Source: Paractinoplanes bogorensis (GTDB lineage: Bacteria > Actinomycetota > Actinomycetes > Mycobacteriales > Micromonosporaceae). From it: a DNA stretch of 64,000 nucleotides. The stretch covers positions 1 through 64,000 of the forward strand of contig NZ_JAHKKG010000019.1 in assembly GCF_018829635.1 (NCBI RefSeq). The letters run 5' to 3'. A program made the position numbers and the translations under genes. Below, in pieces: positions 27,059 to 34,995 of the stretch. Each line of letters opens with the position of its first letter. Position 1 is the stretch's first letter. The notes under the pieces were generated by a model. The model saw only the letters and a list, made by a program, of their open reading frames with translations, searched no databases and was not told the DNA's origin.

Positions 27059-27554
27059 CGACGGGTTTCAGGTCGAGGTGGAACCAGGTGCCGGGCTTGC
27101 CGCCGACCTCGCTCGGGTCGGCTGGGCCGACGGGGAGGAAACCGGCCTTGGTCAGCACCCGGCGCGACGCGGTGTTCTGGTCGGATGTGGCTGCTCGGAG
27201 CGTGTGCAGTCCGTGGTGGACTACCGCCAGCCGGCACAGCTGGAGGACTGCGGCGGTTGCCACGCCCCGGCCGGTCGAGTGCTGGGCGACCCGGTAACCG
27301 AGGTCGGCCTGGCGGTCGTCGAGGTCGTACAGGTTGAAGCGGCCCACCACCGAGCCGTCGTTGTCGAGCAGGAGGTAGAAGGCGAGAACACCGGCCTCCT
27401 GTTCGGCCAGCACGGCGTCGAAATGGACGGGGAACTGCTCGAAATAGTCATCGCCGCGGTCGGAGATCGAGGAGGCGAACCAGGCGCGGTTCACTTGTTC
27501 GAAGGCCAGGACGACCGCGGCGTGATCGGCGTGCAGCTTCGTCAGTTCGAGCAT
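27045..27554 (-). CDS. GNAT-family N-acetyltransferase
   Basis: A 169-residue GNAT protein of the RimJ/RimL type. The acetyl-CoA region is DLGYRVAQHSTGRGVATAAVLQLC (motif A, about residues 84-107), with ATSDQNTASRRVLTKAGF as motif B. The substrate is unknown. It lies 138 bp downstream of the E2 gene on the same strand, behind a terminator hairpin, so it is probably transcribed on its own. Confidence 0.85.
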   Translation of the reverse strand: MLELTKLHADHAAVVLAFEQVNRAWFASSISDRGDDYFEQFPVHFDAVLAEQEAGVLAFYLLLDNDGSVVGRFNLYDLDDRQADLGYRVAQHSTGRGVATAAVLQLCRLAVVHHGLHTLRAATSDQNTASRRVLTKAGFLPVGPADPSEVGGKPGTWFHLDLKPVVTRG

Positions 27555-27579
27555 CGTCCGACCCTACTGATGACGTGGG

Positions 27580-27611
27580 CCCGGCAGCACGTGGTTTCCG
27601 GCGCTGCCGGG
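27580..27611 (-). terminator. Hairpin terminator after the 2-oxoacid dehydrogenase operon
   Basis: CCCGGCAGC at 27580-27588 and GCTGCCGGG at 27603-27611 form a perfect 9-bp stem with a 14-base loop, 82 bp beyond the E2 stop on the minus strand. Confidence 0.7.
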
Positions 27612-27692
27612 CGGTTGTCCGCGGCCCGGCGAGCCGCGACCTGTCGTCCTCGTCGTAGCGGGGTCAGGAAGGCGTGAACAGGCCGCGACCCG

Positions 27693-29186
27693 TCACAAAC
27701 GCGCGATCGCCGACGCCGGGTCCTCGATGGCGTCGGCGACGCTGCGCATGAAGCCGGCCGCCGTCCCGCCGTCGCAGACGCGGTGGTCGAACACGAAGCT
27801 CATCTGCGTGATCTTGCGGACGCGGACCTCGCCGTCGACCACCCACGGGCGGTCGAGGATGCGGCCGAAACCGAGGATCGCCACCTGCGGATGGTTGATG
27901 ATGGCGGCGCTGCCGTCCACCCGGAAACCGCCGTAGTTGTTGAGCGTGAACGTGCCGTTGCCGACCACGGTGCCCTGGCGGGCGCTCTCGGTGATGCGGC
28001 GGATCTCCGTGTCCAGCCCCATCGTGGTCAGACGGCCCGCATCGGTCACGGCGGGAACGACCAGACCCCGATTTCCCTGTACGGCGATGCCGAGATCGAC
28101 GCGTTCGAGTTGCACGATCTCCTGGCGTTCGGTGTCCACTCGCGCATTCAGCACCGGGTACTCGCGCAGTGCGGCCACGGTGAAACGCGCAATGTAAGCC
28201 AGGATGCCCGGCCCGGGACGGGTGGCTTCGCGCAGTTCCCACAACCGCGTGGCGTCGACGTCGACCCACACGGTGGCCTCGGGGATCTCGGCCCGGCTGC
28301 GGGTGAGCGCCGCGGACACCGCCTTGCGGAACCCGGTGAGCGGAATGCGCACTTCCCCCGCCGCGCCCGCACCGCCGGAGCCGGCCACCGGCGGTGTCGG
28401 CAGCGTACGTTCCGCATCCGCGCGCACGATGTGGCCGTCGGCCACCGGCGGCGTCGACAACGCACGTTCCGCATCCGCGCGAACGATGTGGCCGTCGGCC
28501 ACCGGCGGTGTCGGCAGCGTACGTTCCGCATCCGCGCGCACGATGTGGCCGTCGGCCACCGGCGGCGTCGACAACGCACGTTCCGCATCCGCGCGCACGT
28601 TGAGGCCGTCGGCTACCGGCGGCGCCGACAACGCACGTTCCACATCCGCGCGAACGATGAGGCCGTCGGCGCCGCTGCCGTCGAGAACGCGCAGATCCAC
28701 GCCGCGGTTGCGAGCGAGCCGCCGCACGAGCGGGGACACCACGAGCGGCACCGAGCGAGCAGCCGCGGCCGCAGGCGCAGGCGCCGGCGCAGGTGCGGGC
28801 GCAGGTGCGGGAACGGCGTGGACGGTCGGGTTGCGCGGACGGCGGCGACGGCCGGGCGCCGGCGGGGCGGACGTGGTGCCGTACCCGATGAGGACGTTGC
28901 CCGATCCGGCCCGCTCCTCCTCGCGATAGGTCTCGGCGGCACTCTCGGCCAAGGCGACCGTCAGCAACGGCTTCCCCACTTCGAGCACCGAACCCTCAGG
29001 CGCGTGGCGGGTGGACACCTTCCCCGCGTACGGCGTCGGAACCTCGACCATCGATTTGGCCGTCTCGACCTCGACCACCGGCTGGTCCACGGCCACGGTT
29101 TCGCCCTCGGCCACCAGCCACCGCACGACCTCCGCCTCGGTCAGGCCCTCGCCGAGGTCGGGCAGCGTGAACACCTGGTCGCTCAC
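27693..29186 (-). CDS. bkdC: 2-Oxoacid dehydrogenase E2 (dihydrolipoyl acyltransferase)
   Basis: A 497-residue E2 subunit. It has one lipoyl domain (FTLPDLGEG ... EVETAKSMVEV, lipoyl Lys44), an Ala/Pro linker, a peripheral subunit-binding domain (VSPLVRRLARNRGVDLRVLDGSG at its core) and a C-terminal acyltransferase domain ending with the catalytic FDHRVCDGGTAAGF. The start GTG at 29186 overlaps the E1-beta stop. The segment between binding domain and catalytic domain is enlarged by five 19-residue repeats (ADAERALSTPPVADGHIVR type) that copy the last helix of the binding domain. A branched-chain rather than pyruvate role is inferred from the Lrp/AsnC neighbour. Confidence 0.88.
   Translation of the reverse strand: MSDQVFTLPDLGEGLTEAEVVRWLVAEGETVAVDQPVVEVETAKSMVEVPTPYAGKVSTRHAPEGSVLEVGKPLLTVALAESAAETYREEERAGSGNVLIGYGTTSAPPAPGRRRRPRNPTVHAVPAPAPAPAPAPAPAAAAARSVPLVVSPLVRRLARNRGVDLRVLDGSGADGLIVRADVERALSAPPVADGLNVRADAERALSTPPVADGHIVRADAERTLPTPPVADGHIVRADAERALSTPPVADGHIVRADAERTLPTPPVAGSGGAGAAGEVRIPLTGFRKAVSAALTRSRAEIPEATVWVDVDATRLWELREATRPGPGILAYIARFTVAALREYPVLNARVDTERQEIVQLERVDLGIAVQGNRGLVVPAVTDAGRLTTMGLDTEIRRITESARQGTVVGNGTFTLNNYGGFRVDGSAAIINHPQVAILGFGRILDRPWVVDGEVRVRKITQMSFVFDHRVCDGGTAAGFMRSVADAIEDPASAIARL
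28384..28668. repeat. 57-bp coding tandem repeat inside E2
   Basis: Five units of 57 bp beginning at 28384, 28441, 28498, 28555 and 28612, read as 19 codons each in the E2 gene. Units alternate between two versions (…GGCAGCGTACG… and …GACAACGCACG…), suggesting duplication of a pair. In the protein the unit repeats the D-G-x-I-V-R-A-D-x-E-R-A-L end of the subunit-binding domain. Confidence 0.88.
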
Positions 29187-30166
29187 GAGTCCTCCCACTG
29201 CAGGTCGTCGACGGCGTCGAGCACCCGGTCGACCCCGGGCAGGTGCAGGTGCTCGAGTTTCGGCGGGGGATAGGGGATGTCGAAGCCGGTCACCCGCCGG
29301 ATCGGCGCGGCCAGCGAGTGGAAGCACCGCTCGGTGACCCGGGCGACGATCTCGGACGACACACTGGCGAACCCGGACGCCTCGGCCACCACCACGGCCC
29401 GCCCGGTCGAGCGCACCGCCGCGCACACCGTCTCGTCGTCGAACGGCACGATCGAGCGCAGGTCGACCACCTGCAGGCTGCGCCCCTCACGGTCGGCCAC
29501 CTCGGCCGCCTCCAACGCCACCGGCACACTCGGCCCGTAAGCGATGAGCGTCGCGTCCGTCCCGGGCCGGCGGATCACCGCCTTTCCGATCGACGGGGAA
29601 ACGGCGCCGAGAGCAACCTCGTCCTTGGCCCAGTACAGCTTCTTGGGCTCGAGGAACACGACCGGGTCGGGCGAGGCGATCGACTCGCGGAGCAGCGCGT
29701 ACGCGTCCCCGGGCGTCGACGGCGCGACCACGTGCAGTCCGGGTGTGTGCGCGTAGTAGGCCTCGGACGAGTCGCAGTGGTGTTCCACTCCGCCGATCCC
29801 GCCCGCGTACGGAATCCGGATCGTCATCGGCAGTGCCACCTTGCCGCGGGTGCGGTTGCGCATCTTGGCGACGTGACTGACGATCTGCTCGAACGCGGGG
29901 TAGGCGAACGCGTCGAACTGCATCTCGACGACCGGGCGCATCCCGTTCATCGCCATCCCGACCGCGACGCCGACGATGCCCGATTCGGCCAGTGGCGTGT
30001 CGAAGCAGCGTTCGCCGAACTGCGCGCTCAGCCCGTCGGTGACCCGGAAGACGCCGCCGAGCGGGCCGACGTCCTCGCCGAACACCACGACCGACTCGTC
30101 CTCGGTCATCGAGTCGCGCAACGCCCGGTTGAGTGCCTGCGCCATGGTCAGCTTTTCGTGCATCAT
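29183..30166 (-). CDS. bkdB: 2-Oxoacid dehydrogenase E1 beta subunit
   Basis: A 327-residue transketolase-like subunit starting MMHEKLTMAQALNRALRDSM. Typical E1-beta motifs: VFGEDVGPLGGVFRVT, ERCFDTPLAESGIVGVAVG, IPYAGGIGGVEHHCDSSEAYY and the C-terminal VVVAEASGFASVSSEIVA. It pairs with E1-alpha to bind thiamine diphosphate and decarboxylate the 2-oxoacid. The ATG at 30166 overlaps the E1-alpha stop (ATGA) and its own stop overlaps the E2 start, so the three genes form one coupled operon. Confidence 0.92.
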   Translation of the reverse strand: MMHEKLTMAQALNRALRDSMTEDESVVVFGEDVGPLGGVFRVTDGLSAQFGERCFDTPLAESGIVGVAVGMAMNGMRPVVEMQFDAFAYPAFEQIVSHVAKMRNRTRGKVALPMTIRIPYAGGIGGVEHHCDSSEAYYAHTPGLHVVAPSTPGDAYALLRESIASPDPVVFLEPKKLYWAKDEVALGAVSPSIGKAVIRRPGTDATLIAYGPSVPVALEAAEVADREGRSLQVVDLRSIVPFDDETVCAAVRSTGRAVVVAEASGFASVSSEIVARVTERCFHSLAAPIRRVTGFDIPYPPPKLEHLHLPGVDRVLDAVDDLQWEDS

Positions 30167-31281
30167 CGCGCAGCTCCGTCCCGCAGAAGTTCGTCCGCGA
30201 TGAGCGCTTCCTGTTCGCGCAGTTGCGCGGTCGGCGCGGCGTAGACATGAGCGAACAGTTGCGCGGCGTCCGGCTCGACGTCGCGGTTGAGCCCGTCGCG
30301 CAGATGGGCGGCGACCCGCTCGGCCTCGTCGTTCATCGCGGTCATGTCGTCGGCCGGCAGGTCCAGGAAAGTGGACAACCGGGTGAGCGGATCGCGCATC
30401 ACCCACGCCTCCACCTCGTCGGCCGTGCGGTAGCGGGTGGCGTCGTCCGCGTTGGTGTGCGCCTGCATCCGGTAGGTGTGCGCCTCGACCAGTTGCGGTC
30501 CCTCACCGGCCCGTGCCCGCGCCACCGCCGAACCGAGCACGCTCAGCAAAGCGGCCACGTCGTTGCCGTCGACCCGTTCGGACGGGATGCCGTAGCCGAT
30601 GCCCTTGTAGGCCAGCGACGGCGCCGCGGTCTGCCGGGCCAGCGGCACGCTGATCGCGTACTCGTTGTTCTGGATCAGGAAGACGACCGGGGCGCGCAGA
30701 ACGGCCGCGAAGTTGAGCGCTTCGTGGAAGTCGCCCTCGCTGGTGCCGCCGTCGCCGCACAGCGCCATCACCACGGTCGGTTCACCGCGCATCCGGGCCG
30801 CGTGGGCGACCCCGACGGCGTGCGGCAGCTGCGTGGCCAGGGGCGTGGCGTGCGGGGCGACCCGGTGTTCGTACGGGTCCCAGCCGCAGTGCCAGTCGCC
30901 CTTGAGCAGGGTCAGCGCCTCGACCGGGTCGACGCCGCGGCCGACCACGGCCACCGTGTCGCGGTAGGTCGGGAACAGCCAGTCGCCGTCGGCGAGGACC
31001 TGCGCCGAGGCGACCTGGCAGGCCTCCTGCCCGTGTGACGACGGGTAGACGGCCAGCCGGCCCTGCCGGACCAGCGCGTACGCCTGGTCGTTGAGCCGCC
31101 GGGCGGTGATCAGCGCGGCCAGGGCCCGGCGCAGGTCGCCGGGGGCGGGAAGGGAGTGGGCCGGGTCGGCGACGGGGTGGCCGTCGGGGCCGATCAGGCT
31201 CACGGGAGTGGCGGTGGGCAGAAGGTGGTGTGCGTCACCTGTCATGACGTCATGCTGGTCGCGTTGCCATTTGGATTCCAC
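30163..31281 (-). CDS. bkdA: 2-Oxoacid dehydrogenase E1 alpha subunit
   Basis: A 372-residue E1-alpha subunit with the thiamine-diphosphate motif GDGGTSEGDFHEALNFAAV ... QNN and the substrate-site stretch YPSSHGQEACQVASA. GTG at 31281 gives the full length; an ATG at 31245 (MTGDAHH) would remove 12 residues and is equally plausible. First gene of the E1-alpha/E1-beta/E2 operon; no E3 gene is nearby, so the housekeeping lipoamide dehydrogenase is probably shared. In actinomycetes such operons supply branched starter acyl-CoAs for fatty acids. Confidence 0.9.
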   Translation of the reverse strand: MESKWQRDQHDVMTGDAHHLLPTATPVSLIGPDGHPVADPAHSLPAPGDLRRALAALITARRLNDQAYALVRQGRLAVYPSSHGQEACQVASAQVLADGDWLFPTYRDTVAVVGRGVDPVEALTLLKGDWHCGWDPYEHRVAPHATPLATQLPHAVGVAHAARMRGEPTVVMALCGDGGTSEGDFHEALNFAAVLRAPVVFLIQNNEYAISVPLARQTAAPSLAYKGIGYGIPSERVDGNDVAALLSVLGSAVARARAGEGPQLVEAHTYRMQAHTNADDATRYRTADEVEAWVMRDPLTRLSTFLDLPADDMTAMNDEAERVAAHLRDGLNRDVEPDAAQLFAHVYAAPTAQLREQEALIADELLRDGAAR

Positions 31282-31376
31282 TACTGGGCATTAACCGAGA
31301 AGATGTACTTCAATCGCCGGAGCAGGAAAGCCGAACGTCCAGGAATCCGGCACCGCGACCGGGGGAGGCGAGACAA

Positions 31377-31817
31377 GTGGCAGGGACCCTCGACGACATC
31401 GACCGGCGGATCCTGGCCGAGCTGACCCAGGACGGGCGCATGTCGATGCGCACCCTGGCCGAGCGTCTGCACATCTCCCGCGCCAATGCCTATGCCCGGG
31501 TCGAGCGACTTCGTACCGCCGAAGTGATCCGTGGCTTCCGCGCGGACGTAGACCCTGTTGCGGCGGGGCTCGGCACCACGGCGTACGTGACGGTGAATCT
31601 GAATCAGGCCGAGTGGCGGGACGTGGCCGACCGGTTGCGCGCGCTGCCCGGGGTCGTGCACATCGCGCTGGTCGGCGGTGAGTTCGACGTGATCATGCTG
31701 GTGCGGGCCGAGGACAACGCTGCGCTCGGCCGCCTGGTGCTCGACGAGATCCAGGGGATGCCGGGCGTCGTGAACACACGCACGCTGCTCGTCTTCGAAG
31801 AGGCCGAGCCGGGGTAA
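31377..31817 (+). CDS. bkdR: Lrp/AsnC-family regulator of the bkd operon
   Basis: A 146-residue Lrp/AsnC protein: N-terminal HTH (LDDIDRRILAELTQDGRMS, MRTLAERLHISRANAYARVERL) and a C-terminal RAM domain (TAYVTVNLNQAEW ... VHIALVGGEFDVIMLVRAED). It is divergent from the dehydrogenase genes, the arrangement known for BkdR regulators that respond to branched-chain amino acids. The 95-bp gap carries both promoters. GTG start. A lipoprotein gene follows nine bases later and may be co-transcribed. Confidence 0.85.
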   Translation: MAGTLDDIDRRILAELTQDGRMSMRTLAERLHISRANAYARVERLRTAEVIRGFRADVDPVAAGLGTTAYVTVNLNQAEWRDVADRLRALPGVVHIALVGGEFDVIMLVRAEDNAALGRLVLDEIQGMPGVVNTRTLLVFEEAEPG

Positions 31818-31826
31818 AGGACGACG

Positions 31827-33098
31827 ATGAGGACGAAAGCACCGGCGGCGCTGGCCGTGGCACTGCTCCTGGCCACGACGGCCGCCTGCTCCACCGACGA
31901 GCCGGCCGCGGCTCCGGCCGCACCGGTCGAGCCGACCGCCAGTACGACCACGAAGGGCCTGGTCAGCACGGAGGTCAAGGGCAGCGACGGCCACACCGTC
32001 AAAGCTCCACCCGGCTGGACGGTCAGTGTCTGGGCCAAGATCCCCGGCGCCCGTCTGATGGCCTGGACCCCGGACGACCGGTTGCTCGTTTCGCGGCCCG
32101 AATCCGGCGATGTACTCATTCTCGATCAGGACGGCCGGCCGCAGACACTGGTCGGCTCGCTCAACCAGCCGCACGGCCTGGCCTTCGACGGCGACACCCT
32201 CTATGTGGCCGAGAGCGACCAGGTCGATTCCTTCCGGTACGCGGGAGGGAAGGCAACGGCCAAGACCGTGGTGATCGACGACCTGCCCGACGCCAAGAGC
32301 CTCGAACTGGGCGGCAAATACGCACATGCGCTCAAGAGTGTGGCCGTCGGCGCGGACAAGTCGCTGTACGTCTCGATCGGTTCGACCGGCAACATCTCGG
32401 CCGAGGACCGTGAGGCCAAGCCGGAGCGGGCCGCCATCCTGCGTAAACCGCCGACCGGAAACGTGCAGACTTTTGCGCGCGGCGTGCGCAACGGCACCGG
32501 TCTGGCCATCGATCCCGACGGCGGGGTGTGGACGGCCGTGAACAACCGGGACAACACCGCGAACCCGGAGAACGGTGATGTCGAGGAGTCGTACGTCAAC
32601 GACCACCCGCTCGAACCGCTCGCGCTGCTCACCGAGGGCCGTGACCTGGGCTGGCCGTACTGCAATCCCGACCCCGACCTGGACGCCGGCGCGCGGGCCT
32701 ACACCGCCCGGCCGTTCATCCGCGACGTGCAGACCAACCGGGACGGCAGGAACCTGGACTGCTCGAAGCTGAAGCCGTCCGAGCAGGGCATGGGCGCGCA
32801 TTCGGCCCCGCTCGGCCTGAGCTTCGCCGCCGACGTGCCCGGCGGTTACGGGCCGGGCGCGCTGGTCGGCGTCCACGGCTCGTGGAACCGCAACCCGCCC
32901 CGCCCACCCGAGGTCTCGTTCTTCGCCTGGCGGGACGGCACCCTCGGCCCGCAGCAGACGCTGCTCACCGGCTTCCAGCGTGAGGACGGTTCCCGCTGGG
33001 GCCGGCCGGTGATGGCCGTGATGGGCCCGGACGGTTCGCTCTACGTGAGCGACGACTTCGCCGGGGTCGTCTACCGGGTGACCGTTTCGTCCTCCTGA
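31827..33098 (+). CDS. Sorbosone-dehydrogenase-like beta-propeller lipoprotein
   Basis: A 423-residue secreted lipoprotein (lipobox ATTAACST, cysteine about 21) with a beta-propeller of the glucose/sorbosone dehydrogenase family. Visible landmarks are NQPHGLAFDGDTLYVAES, the ARGVRNGTGLAID segment, GAHSAPLGLSF and a final VSDDFAGVVYRVT. Family members use PQQ or bind it poorly; which sugar is oxidised cannot be told. It lies nine bases after the regulator and upstream of the beta-glucan cluster, but a link with either is not shown. Confidence 0.8.
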   Translation: MRTKAPAALAVALLLATTAACSTDEPAAAPAAPVEPTASTTTKGLVSTEVKGSDGHTVKAPPGWTVSVWAKIPGARLMAWTPDDRLLVSRPESGDVLILDQDGRPQTLVGSLNQPHGLAFDGDTLYVAESDQVDSFRYAGGKATAKTVVIDDLPDAKSLELGGKYAHALKSVAVGADKSLYVSIGSTGNISAEDREAKPERAAILRKPPTGNVQTFARGVRNGTGLAIDPDGGVWTAVNNRDNTANPENGDVEESYVNDHPLEPLALLTEGRDLGWPYCNPDPDLDAGARAYTARPFIRDVQTNRDGRNLDCSKLKPSEQGMGAHSAPLGLSFAADVPGGYGPGALVGVHGSWNRNPPRPPEVSFFAWRDGTLGPQQTLLTGFQREDGSRWGRPVMAVMGPDGSLYVSDDFAGVVYRVTVSSS

Positions 33099-33318
33099 GG
33101 CCCGAAGATTACTTAATGTAGTCAGTGAAGTCGATCACAGGGTTGATCTAGTTCTCGAGAAGCCACTACTGTGCGACGTCAACCAGCGCTGTCAACGCAG
33201 GTCAGACCCGCAGTAGATGGTTACGGCGATGACACACGGTGATGTCGATCAGGTTGCCAGCCGGCGCCGGTCGACATCACTGATTGTCACCGTTTGTCGA
33301 GAGGACCAGAAGCCCCCC

Positions 33319-34995
33319 GTGATCGACTACGACGCCTACAGCCGCCTCGCCGGCCCGGCGGCGGCCGAACAGGCGGCCGGAAAGGGCCCGATCGCCATGC
33401 GCCGCCTGGCCGGCCGCCGCCCGGTCGGCAACGTGGCCATCACCCTGTTCGCGTTCCTGTTCGAGGCCACGTTCGTGACCTGGCTGCTCACCTCGATCGC
33501 GGTGCCCGACGCAGGCTTGCACCCGGTGCTGCACGCGGCGACCTGGTTCATGATCGTCGCGACCCTGCTGATCGAGGTGTTCCGCCTGGTCAACGTGGTC
33601 ACGCTGTGCCTGGCCACGATCTGGGCGCGCGACCCGGTCCCGGTCGAGCCCGATCCCACGCTGCGGGTGGCGTTCCTGACCACGATCGTGCCCAGCAAGG
33701 AACCGATCGCCATGGTCGAGCGCACGCTGGTCGCCGCCACCAAGATCCGGCACGCGGGCCCGTACGACGTCTGGCTGCTCGACGAGGGCGACGACGACGA
33801 GGTCAAGGCCATGTGCGAGCGGATCGGCGTGCGCCACTTCAGCCGCAAGGGCCGCCCGCTCGACAACACCCCGGCCGGCGCCTTCAAGGAGAAGACCAAG
33901 CACGGCAACTACAACTCGTGGATCCGCAGGCACGGCCAGGACTACGACGTCTTCCTGTCGGTCGACCCCGACCACGTGCCGCTGCCCAACTTCGCCGAAC
34001 GGCTGCTCGGCTACTTCGCCGACCCCGAGGTGGCCTTCGTGGTCGGCCCGCAGATCTACGGCAACTACGACAACGTGGTGACCCGCTGGGCCGAGTCGCA
34101 GCAGTACCTGTTCCACTCGTTGCTCCAGCGGGCCGGCAACCGGTTCGGCGCGGCCATGCTGGTGGGGACCAACAACGCCGTACGCATAGAAGCTCTTCGC
34201 CGGATCGGTGGCATCCAGGACTCGATCACCGAGGACATGGCGACCAGCCTGGCCCTGCACGCCGCGGGCTGGCGCTCGGTCTACACGCCCGATGTGCTGG
34301 CCGTGGGGGAGGGGCCGTCCTCCTGGACCGACTACTTCAGCCAGCAGTACCGCTGGTCGCGCGGCACCGACGAGGTCGCTGTGGCGAAGTTCGCGGGAAT
34401 GGTGCGCCGTCTCGGCGTACGGCGAAGCCTCTTTTATGGCCTTTTGATGTCCTACTACCCGCTGACCGCGCTGGCCTGGATCCTCGGTGCCGTCAACGCG
34501 GTCTGTTATCTCGTGCTCGGCGCCAAGGGCGTGCAGGTGCCGCAGCAGGTCTGGCTGATGCTGTACGTCGATGCCGCGCTCTTCCAGTTCCTGCTCTATC
34601 TGTGGAACCGGCGGCACAACGTGAGCCCGCACGAGGTGGCCGGCTCGTCCGGTCTGGCCGGCATGCTCGTCTCGACGCTGTCCACGCCGGTCTACGTGTC
34701 CGCGTTCCTGTCCGCGCTGCTGCGCCGGCCGGCCCGGTTCGTGGTCACGCCCAAGGGTGAATCGGCCAGCCCCGACACCGTTCGGACGTTCAAGCACGGC
34801 CTGCGCTGGGCCGCGTTCTACGCCGTACTGCTGTCGCTCGCCCCGATGTTCGGACACGTCGACGGGTTCATGTGGCTGTGGCCGCTGCTCAACGTCGTCA
34901 TCAGCCTGCTGCCGTCGCTCGTGTGGCTCACCCATCGGCGCCGTGCGGCCGTGCCCACCATCAAGATCGAAGAGCCAGTGGAGACGTACGCATGA
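33319..34995 (+). CDS. cslA: CslA-type glycan synthase (GT2, cellulose-synthase-like)
   Basis: A 558-residue membrane glycosyltransferase. N-terminal helices (about 38-60 and 72-100) precede the GT2 domain with LLDEGDDDE (D155), the VDPDH metal motif (216-218), TED (304-306, general base) and QQYRW (342-346), then four more C-terminal helices. GTG 33319 is chosen because upstream in-frame codons (from 33217) have low third-position GC unlike the gene; GAGAGGA lies about 15 bases before it. The order with glxA and a GH6 gene is the same as the Streptomyces cslA-glxA-cslZ cluster that makes a beta-glucan at hyphal tips. Confidence 0.92.
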   Translation: MIDYDAYSRLAGPAAAEQAAGKGPIAMRRLAGRRPVGNVAITLFAFLFEATFVTWLLTSIAVPDAGLHPVLHAATWFMIVATLLIEVFRLVNVVTLCLATIWARDPVPVEPDPTLRVAFLTTIVPSKEPIAMVERTLVAATKIRHAGPYDVWLLDEGDDDEVKAMCERIGVRHFSRKGRPLDNTPAGAFKEKTKHGNYNSWIRRHGQDYDVFLSVDPDHVPLPNFAERLLGYFADPEVAFVVGPQIYGNYDNVVTRWAESQQYLFHSLLQRAGNRFGAAMLVGTNNAVRIEALRRIGGIQDSITEDMATSLALHAAGWRSVYTPDVLAVGEGPSSWTDYFSQQYRWSRGTDEVAVAKFAGMVRRLGVRRSLFYGLLMSYYPLTALAWILGAVNAVCYLVLGAKGVQVPQQVWLMLYVDAALFQFLLYLWNRRHNVSPHEVAGSSGLAGMLVSTLSTPVYVSAFLSALLRRPARFVVTPKGESASPDTVRTFKHGLRWAAFYAVLLSLAPMFGHVDGFMWLWPLLNVVISLLPSLVWLTHRRRAAVPTIKIEEPVETYA

